A DNA stretch of 36,035 bases from Microcaldota archaeon. Its GTDB lineage: Archaea; Micrarchaeota; Micrarchaeia; Anstonellales; Anstonellaceae. Positions 31,077 through 36,035 of the stretch are shown here, in pieces (position 1 is the first letter of the stretch; each line of letters starts with the position of its first letter). The position numbers were made by a program, and so were the translations under genes. The notes beneath the pieces are model-generated. The model was not told the DNA's origin and did no database searches. It was given only the letters and a program-made list of their open reading frames with translations. The stretch spans positions 1-36,035 of the forward strand of contig JAOAJF010000003.1 of the NCBI GenBank assembly GCA_026414325.1, written 5' to 3'.

Positions 31077-32138
31077 ATGGCAACTAAAGAAGCAATGTTT
31101 TATAATATAATAAAAAATACCCCTATAAATAATTTGCTTAGATGTAGATTGTGCTCGCATTATTGTGTAATTGCTCCTGGAAAAGAAGGGCTTTGTTTAG
31201 TTAGAAAAAATATTGATGGAAAGCTCTACTCGTTAAATTGGGCAAAAGCAGTATCTTTAAATATCGATCCTATAGAAAAAAAGCCTTTTTTTCATTTTAA
31301 GCCAGGAACAAGAGTGCTTTCATTTGGAACTCCTGGTTGTAATTTTAGATGTTTAAATTGTCAGAACTGGGATTTGAGCCAGGGGGTTAGAGAACATGGA
31401 AAAACTGCCCTGGACATTATAGAGGATATTGAGCCAAAGGAGATTGTGAAAATTGCAATAGAGTATAAGGCTGATGGTTTTGCTTATACTTATTCAGAGC
31501 CAACAATATTTTTTGAATATGCTTATGACACAATAGTACAAGCAAGAAAAAATAAATTGAGTGCAGCAAAGTTCCATACATTTGTGAGCAATGGGTATTT
31601 TTCAAAAGAGTTGTTAGATTTTATAATAGAACAAAAACTTCTTGAGGCTATAAGAATAGACCTAAAATTTATTGAGGATGAAAAATATTACAGGGTCTGT
31701 GGAGGAAGACTAAAGCCAGTTTTAGAGAATATAAAAAAAGTTTACAAATCTGGTATTCACTTAGAGCTAATAAATTTAGTAATTCCAAAAGAAAACGACC
31801 AGGAATTTGAAATTGAAAAATTAGCAAAAACAGTTTATGAGATTAGCCCAGAAATTCCTTTGCATTTTTCCAGATTCTTTCCATACTATAAATTAGCAGA
31901 TAGAGAGCCAACACCTCTTAAAACTTTAGAAAAAGCAAAAAAAATTGCTTTAGAAATTGGGCTAAAATATGTATATATAGGAAATACTAGCTTAGAGGGT
32001 GCAGAAGATACCTATTGCCCAGAATGTAATTTGCTATTAATAAAAAGAAATAGATTTTTTATAGAGAAAAATGTTTTTGAAAAAACAAAAGAGCCTATTT
32101 GTCCTAATTGTAGTTATAAAATAAACATTGTTTTATAA
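31077..32138 (+). CDS. AmmeMemoRadiSam-system-type radical SAM enzyme
   Basis: The 353-residue protein has the radical SAM cluster motif Cys88-x3-Cys92-x2-Cys95 in GTPGCNFRCLNCQNWDLSQ. An N-terminal cysteine set (CRLCSHYC and GLC) and NIDPIEKKPFFHF, typical of this PflA-related family, come before it. A C-terminal zinc ribbon (TYCPEC, PICPNC) closes it. Homologues occur with AMMECR1 and Memo proteins in the AmmeMemoRadiSam group, whose reaction is not established. No AMMECR1 or Memo gene is in this window. ATG 31077 is favoured by the TATA element 28 bp upstream. Confidence 0.88.
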   Translation: MATKEAMFYNIIKNTPINNLLRCRLCSHYCVIAPGKEGLCLVRKNIDGKLYSLNWAKAVSLNIDPIEKKPFFHFKPGTRVLSFGTPGCNFRCLNCQNWDLSQGVREHGKTALDIIEDIEPKEIVKIAIEYKADGFAYTYSEPTIFFEYAYDTIVQARKNKLSAAKFHTFVSNGYFSKELLDFIIEQKLLEAIRIDLKFIEDEKYYRVCGGRLKPVLENIKKVYKSGIHLELINLVIPKENDQEFEIEKLAKTVYEISPEIPLHFSRFFPYYKLADREPTPLKTLEKAKKIALEIGLKYVYIGNTSLEGAEDTYCPECNLLLIKRNRFFIEKNVFEKTKEPICPNCSYKINIVL

Positions 32139-32139
32139 A

Positions 32140-32469
32140 CTAAATGAATTTAGTTCCGCAGCTTGGACAAGAGGTCATAAAAAAATTTGCTCTATAGTTA
32201 CAAATTGGGCAGATATAAACAGAGCTAAAATCTCCTTGTTCTTTTGTTAAGGGTTTTTTGCATTTGGAGCATTTTTGATTTTTTAAATTGTTTGGCTCTC
32301 CGCAAAATGGGCATTTTATTCTAAATAAGAGCTCAGTATGAACCCCGCAATGTGGACAGCGCTCTAAAGAGATATCAAATTCTTTTTTGCAGTTAGGGCA
32401 TTTGAGAATTATGTTTTGATAGGATGATTTTTTTGAAAATAATGAAGAGAGAAAATCCAATATTCCCAT
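32140..32469 (-). CDS. Triple zinc-ribbon protein, 109 aa
   Basis: The protein contains three consecutive zinc-ribbon knuckle pairs: CPNC/CPHC, CPFC/CSKC and CPIC/CPSC. They follow a short N-terminal amphipathic helix (MGILDFLSSLFSKK) that may touch the membrane. Ribbons of this kind bind nucleic acid or protein, and no specific partner can be named. The start is ATG 32469. It converges on the radical SAM gene with a 1-bp gap. It lies 21 bp downstream of the membrane-anchored surface protein on the same strand, so the two may be co-transcribed. Confidence 0.8.
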   Translation of the reverse strand: MGILDFLSSLFSKKSSYQNIILKCPNCKKEFDISLERCPHCGVHTELLFRIKCPFCGEPNNLKNQKCSKCKKPLTKEQGDFSSVYICPICNYRANFFMTSCPSCGTKFI

Positions 32470-32490
32470 AAAAATCTTTCTTAATGATTT

Positions 32491-33561
32491 TTATTTTTTA
32501 TTTTTAGAAAACAAAAAGTAAAATAATAGTAATAAAACTAAAGAGATAAATGTTGTAAGGCCAAATAGAATAAGTATTTCTAACTCGCCTGCTGTTGTTT
32601 TCTTTGGCTGAATTATTGGTTTTTCAAATTCCTGGTTTGTGGTTTTATTAAAAATTGTTTGGTTTTGCTCTGGTTGATTTGATTTTTCTTTTTGTTCTTG
32701 CTGAGTAGTTTTATTTTCTTCTGTTAAAGGAGTTTGGATAACTTTTTTTGCAAGAGTAGTAGTTGTATAATTTTCATAAATAAAAGTGTATTGGCCTTCT
32801 TGGGCAGCGTTTAGAAGAGCAATACCATAGGTATCTGTGGTTAGATTAATTGTTTGATTTGTTGGCAAAATAGCAATTATTGTTTTGTTTGTTAGAGGCT
32901 GCTCTCCAAATTTTAGTACAATAGAAATTTTCTCTCCAACAAAAACTTCTTTTTTTGAGCTAAAAAATATCTCCTTTTTTTGGAACTGTTGCTCATCTTG
33001 TAAATCTAGCTCTAGATAATATGCCCCAGCAGTAGGATAAGAAAAGTATTGGCTAAATTTCTTTTTTTCATTATCTTCTAATACAATACGATATTGGGTT
33101 TGTGGATAGAGAGTAGAAAAAAGAAAATATCCCTGATCATAAATTTTGGTTTTTGCTGCCTCTTTGCCATTTTTGTCTATTAGCCGAAGGGTTTTTCCTT
33201 CGAAGTTAGAGTAATTTTTTAATGAGCCATAAAGAGTGTAGCTTTGGCTTTCTTTTATTAAAATTGCTTCTAAGTATTGGTCAGAGTTTAGCTCAACAAG
33301 ATAGACTTTTGGCTGATAGTAGCCTCTTTCTATAACAATAAAATAGGTTCCTTTTTCTAAATCAAAACTTGCTAAAGCTAGTGACTTTTCTCCCAATTTT
33401 TGATAGAGAGAAGTTTGGGAAAAATTTATTAGCTCTTTGCCTTTGTAGACAGAGATATTTGTACCAACAAGCTTAACCCCTGTTGGATCAAAAACTGAGA
33501 TATTTAGCTGATAGCAAAAGGCTAGTGTAAAAAAAACAAGTAAAAAAAATAATTTTTTCAT
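32491..33561 (-). CDS. Membrane-anchored exported protein with Ig-like/carboxypeptidase-regulatory-like domains
   Basis: The 356-residue protein has an N-terminal signal peptide (KKLFFLLVFFTLAFC). About 260 residues of beta-sandwich-like sequence follow, resembling two or three carboxypeptidase-regulatory or Ig-type units (LNISVFDPTGVKLVGTNISV; TLRLIDKNGKEAAKTKIYDQ; KEVFVGEKISIVLKFGEQPL). A Gln/Asn/Thr-rich linker (about 280-320) leads to one C-terminal TM (ILILFGLTTFISLVLLLLFY) with a Lys stop-transfer tail. Most of the protein would be outside the cell. The start is ATG 33561; the TTG at 33615 adds 18 residues in front of the signal and is less likely. Possibly it is an S-layer or envelope component. 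Confidence 0.82.
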   Translation of the reverse strand: MKKLFFLLVFFTLAFCYQLNISVFDPTGVKLVGTNISVYKGKELINFSQTSLYQKLGEKSLALASFDLEKGTYFIVIERGYYQPKVYLVELNSDQYLEAILIKESQSYTLYGSLKNYSNFEGKTLRLIDKNGKEAAKTKIYDQGYFLFSTLYPQTQYRIVLEDNEKKKFSQYFSYPTAGAYYLELDLQDEQQFQKKEIFFSSKKEVFVGEKISIVLKFGEQPLTNKTIIAILPTNQTINLTTDTYGIALLNAAQEGQYTFIYENYTTTTLAKKVIQTPLTEENKTTQQEQKEKSNQPEQNQTIFNKTTNQEFEKPIIQPKKTTAGELEILILFGLTTFISLVLLLLFYFLFSKNKK

Positions 33562-33632
33562 ATAATAAATAAAAAGCAAAAAAATAAAAATAAGAAGGTT
33601 TTGAATTTTGCTCAAACCCTTAAAAAAGCTAA

Positions 33633-33721
33633 AGTATTTATTTAATTGTTTAGATTAAAAGGAGGAATCAAGGAATGATGAAATCAAAATGAATAGAAAA
33701 AAGTGGAGAAGGTTGATTTAG
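33633..33721 (+). other. Micro-ORF region: TATA-like block, AGGAGG site and two coupled mini-ORFs
   Basis: In the gap between the surface-protein gene and the beta-rich gene, the plus strand carries AGTATTTATTTAATT (33633-33647) and AAAGGAGGAA (33657-33666). Two mini-ORFs follow, overlapping as ATGA: MMKSK from 33675 and MNRKKWRRLI from 33689. The second runs into the 3' end of the opposite gene. This may be a tiny leader or peptide gene, or chance. Confidence 0.25.
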
Positions 33722-36035
33722 TACAAAGACAAAGGAATGCTTAACTTAAAAAAAAGATTAAAACGTCCATAACCGTTAAGTTTTTCAGAATCCCCAAGAC
33801 CAATTGAATTTATCCCAACTGTGGCGTATCCACCCCTGATACCCCCTAATTGCAAACCCAAAGATATTTGATCAACATCAACATATTCTTTCTTTCCTTC
33901 TTCTTTTTTCGTTATTTTCGAGTAAGAATAGTTTCCAAATAACCTAAACTTCTCAGATAAGTTTATAGCAGCCCCTATCTGAAAAGCAGTGAGAGAAAAG
34001 GGATCAAATTCGGAATCGGTTTTGGAATAATGACCAGTAACGTAAAAGAGCACTTTATTATCAGCATTTACATATAAATTTCCACTAAAAGAGTAATGCT
34101 TATATATATCAGGACTTTCAGGTATGCTAAATTCTGATTTTTCTCCTGAGAGTACAGTACCAACAGTGGTATCATCTATTTTTGTAGATACTGCAATTTG
34201 ACCGCCAAAAGATTCTCCACTTTTATAAAGTAAGATGCCAAAACTAGTAAGACCCAAAGAAAGCTTGCCTCCAAGAGCGGCAGGTGAAGTCTTAAAATCT
34301 TTCATTTCACTCAAAGTGGCAATAACCCCCCATTTGTTGCTTTCACCTAGAAGAGAAAAAGTTAAACCTAATTTTCCTTCTTTATTTTTAGAACAGCCGA
34401 GATAAGCTCTAAGACCATCAGGAAATAAGAGATCAATTGAAATATCATCTGAAACAGAAAAAAAGCCTTTATGAAAATTTGAATTAATAATAGATGCAAG
34501 CTTAATTGAGATAGCTTCTAGAGCAGCTACTTTCGCCGCCTCATGCATAAGAGAAGCCTGACGGATATATTTGTCAATCTCTTCTTTTAAGGAGTTTAAC
34601 TCCTTAGTAAGTTGTTCGGGCTTAAGGCTAAGGTTTCTTATAAATATATCAGTAGAAGTTGGATACTTTGCAGAAATAGTAAGGATTGAACCATCTGGAA
34701 GGAAGAGATAACTACCTGGGAATGATAAACGGAGATCTGCTTTTTTAACTTTATCTTTTAGCTTTTTATTGTTTAAGTCTAGACTTAAAGAAGCTGCAAA
34801 ATGTTTACTAGCATAACCCCCAACATTAAGAGTTTTGTCTATATTATTATAAGTAATAGCTCCTCCAAATAAATTATCAGTAATAAAACCCAAACCTCCC
34901 TCTTGAAATTTATGGTTCTTCATTTTTTTACCAGCACCATATAGTTGAAAATACCCTGCAGTATAATACTTATGGCCTAAATTAATAAGAGATATTGCAA
35001 AAGAATGCTTATCTAAAACATTCTTAACAGACCTTGTCTTTGGTAAATCTGAAGGTTTGCTAATAGGTTCAAAGAAATCAGCATCTTTGTTAAACATATA
35101 AGCAGATATTGCTAACAATTCTGCGTTTTCTTTATCAGCAGAAACCTTAGCAAAAGTTCCAGCTACATTTCCTTGTGCATCAATACTTGAAAATACTGCT
35201 GAATCTTGTATTAGAACTGGTATTTTAAAACCAACAAAACCAGCCCTTACTTGATTTTTATAATCTACATTTTTATCTGTTCCACCAAGAGCTTGAACAC
35301 CTATCTGCAAGGAATTAGAAAAGAGGCTCATTTCAGCTAAAAAATTATTAAACTTTTCTAACTGAGAATTCTTAGCTGGATCTCCTTGGCTGTAATTATT
35401 GTTACTTACTACATGAAACCATTGATCACCTATTTTTATATAAGCACCACCTATTTGGTCTTTTTGTTGGCTTTTTTTATCTTCATTAGTTTGCAAAGTA
35501 TCACAATAATAAACTAAAAGATTTGCATCATCAACCGCAAAAGAAGCGGGAGGAAGAGGTGGTCCTTCTACAGGTATAAATGTTAAAGGTAAATTAGATG
35601 TTTCTTGTTCCTTAATTATCCGATCTATTAAAGATTTGCTATATACGTTTGCTGAACTAAGGCGTATTTCTTTAATTTTTTGGTCAATCTTATTCTCATA
35701 AAAATAATTTACTAGAAAATCGAAAATATTTACTGCTTTGGATGTAAGATTCTGTGCTTCAGCACCAGCAGCAGTAATAGTATCTTTTACTTTTTGAGCT
35801 GCAATTCCAACATAAGAATTGTCGCCCCTAAGAAAAATTTTACCCCCACCACTTGCTGTGTCTACTGCATCTGAAGAAAATAACCCACTATCACCTATAA
35901 ACGCTCCTTCTCCTTCTAGACTACGTGGAGAAAAGTATTTTACAAATAAGTCATGGTATTTCCTTTCAATATTTAGAAGATACTCGTGCTCTTGTGAAGT
36001 AAAAGTATAGAAAGTAGATAAAAACGGGTTAAAGT
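33718..36035 (-). CDS. Very large beta-rich, barrel-like protein, N-terminus beyond the right edge
   Basis: The reverse frame ending at 33718 stays open to the right edge, so 771 codons are visible. The TTG at 35496 is internal, not the start. The first 200 visible residues are mixed, with a helical stretch (AQKVKDTITAAGAEAQNL). After about residue 250 the sequence is dominated by alternating hydrophobic/polar strands split by Gly/Asn/Asp turns, such as HYSFSGNLYVNADNKVLFYV, FQIGAAINLSEKFRLFGNYS and ISLGLQLGGIRGGYATVGIN. It ends RFNLFFKLSIPLSLY. A helical insert of about 45 residues interrupts the middle. The pattern resembles bacterial outer-membrane barrels, which archaea normally lack. The last strand does not match the bacterial beta-signal register, since hydrophobics fall on the even positions from the end. 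The family is unrecognised. Confidence 0.8.
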   Translation of the reverse strand, partial: FNPFLSTFYTFTSQEHEYLLNIERKYHDLFVKYFSPRSLEGEGAFIGDSGLFSSDAVDTASGGGKIFLRGDNSYVGIAAQKVKDTITAAGAEAQNLTSKAVNIFDFLVNYFYENKIDQKIKEIRLSSANVYSKSLIDRIIKEQETSNLPLTFIPVEGPPLPPASFAVDDANLLVYYCDTLQTNEDKKSQQKDQIGGAYIKIGDQWFHVVSNNNYSQGDPAKNSQLEKFNNFLAEMSLFSNSLQIGVQALGGTDKNVDYKNQVRAGFVGFKIPVLIQDSAVFSSIDAQGNVAGTFAKVSADKENAELLAISAYMFNKDADFFEPISKPSDLPKTRSVKNVLDKHSFAISLINLGHKYYTAGYFQLYGAGKKMKNHKFQEGGLGFITDNLFGGAITYNNIDKTLNVGGYASKHFAASLSLDLNNKKLKDKVKKADLRLSFPGSYLFLPDGSILTISAKYPTSTDIFIRNLSLKPEQLTKELNSLKEEIDKYIRQASLMHEAAKVAALEAISIKLASIINSNFHKGFFSVSDDISIDLLFPDGLRAYLGCSKNKEGKLGLTFSLLGESNKWGVIATLSEMKDFKTSPAALGGKLSLGLTSFGILLYKSGESFGGQIAVSTKIDDTTVGTVLSGEKSEFSIPESPDIYKHYSFSGNLYVNADNKVLFYVTGHYSKTDSEFDPFSLTAFQIGAAINLSEKFRLFGNYSYSKITKKEEGKKEYVDVDQISLGLQLGGIRGGYATVGINSIGLGDSEKLNGYGRFNLFFKLSIPLSLY

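Noticed and set aside
35497..35517. Treating TTG 35496 as the true start of the beta-rich gene
   Set aside because: The frame upstream has no stop to the right edge (179 more codons, coding-like), so the gene begins outside the window.
1..36035. CRISPR array, rRNA, insertion sequence or prophage
   Set aside because: I saw no regularly spaced repeats, no rRNA-like conserved stretches, no transposase or integrase, and no flanking terminal repeats. Apart from the 33.7-36 kb gene the content is core archaeal.

Overview
The window is an AT-rich (roughly 70% A+T by eye) chromosomal segment of an archaeon. Diagnostic archaeal genes are both subunits of the GatDE tRNA-dependent amidotransferase, an ftsZ-secE-spt5 operon, a HerA-type ATPase, the archaeal mevalonate-entry cluster (HTH regulator, HMG-CoA synthase, thiolase, DUF35 protein), an Lrp-type regulator, a class III (QxxxE) prepilin, and a tRNA-Arg with a short bulge-helix-bulge-type intron. 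Compact overlapping genes, small hypothetical proteins and few dedicated metabolic loci would suit a reduced-genome (DPANN-like) lineage, but the window has no rRNA or other marker to settle this.

Layout. 1-5030: an unidentified protein cut by the left edge, a small membrane protein, a LonB-like AAA+ ATPase without its protease domain, tRNA-Phe, two hypothetical proteins, and a membrane-anchored coiled-coil protein with a transglutaminase-like domain. 5037-8426: intron-containing tRNA-Arg facing away from an inositol-monophosphatase-family gene, an HGSNAT-like acyltransferase, an ATP-cone/endonuclease fusion and a TIM-barrel isomerase. 8436-14647: overlapping galT-like, gatD and gatE genes, a VTT-domain membrane protein and HerA. 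14784-18190: regulator plus mevalonate-entry cluster. 18275-19846: a large helical protein of unknown function. 19956-23018: pyrD-pyrK-pyrC. 23029-27378: minus-strand operon of tandem-Lrp regulator, argS, a four-CBS protein with an HPF/RaiA-like tail, and a pilin-like protein. 27379-27820: two tiny translationally coupled ORFs. 27821-31077: CNNM/CorC-type transporter, tRNA-Pro, and ftsZ-secE-spt5. 31077-33561: AmmeMemoRadiSam-type radical SAM enzyme, zinc-ribbon protein and membrane-anchored surface protein. 33718 to the right edge: a very large beta-rich, glycine-rich protein whose frame stays open to the edge.

Gene expression. Most first genes carry an A/T-rich TATA-like element centred about 24-29 bp upstream of the start codon, which points to leaderless transcripts. 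Operon-internal genes instead carry GGTGA/GGAGG ribosome-binding sites. I used this contrast to choose several starts. Two TATA elements sit midway between divergent units (12544-12555 and about 5150-5160) and could serve both directions. ftsZ has a perfect 14-bp tandem duplication covering its TATA box.

The best candidates for new biology are the beta-barrel-like protein at the right edge, the zinc-ribbon-bearing protease-less LonB relative next to a one-TM protein, the CBS/HPF-like fusion in the argS operon, the ATP-cone nuclease, and the micro-ORF pairs.
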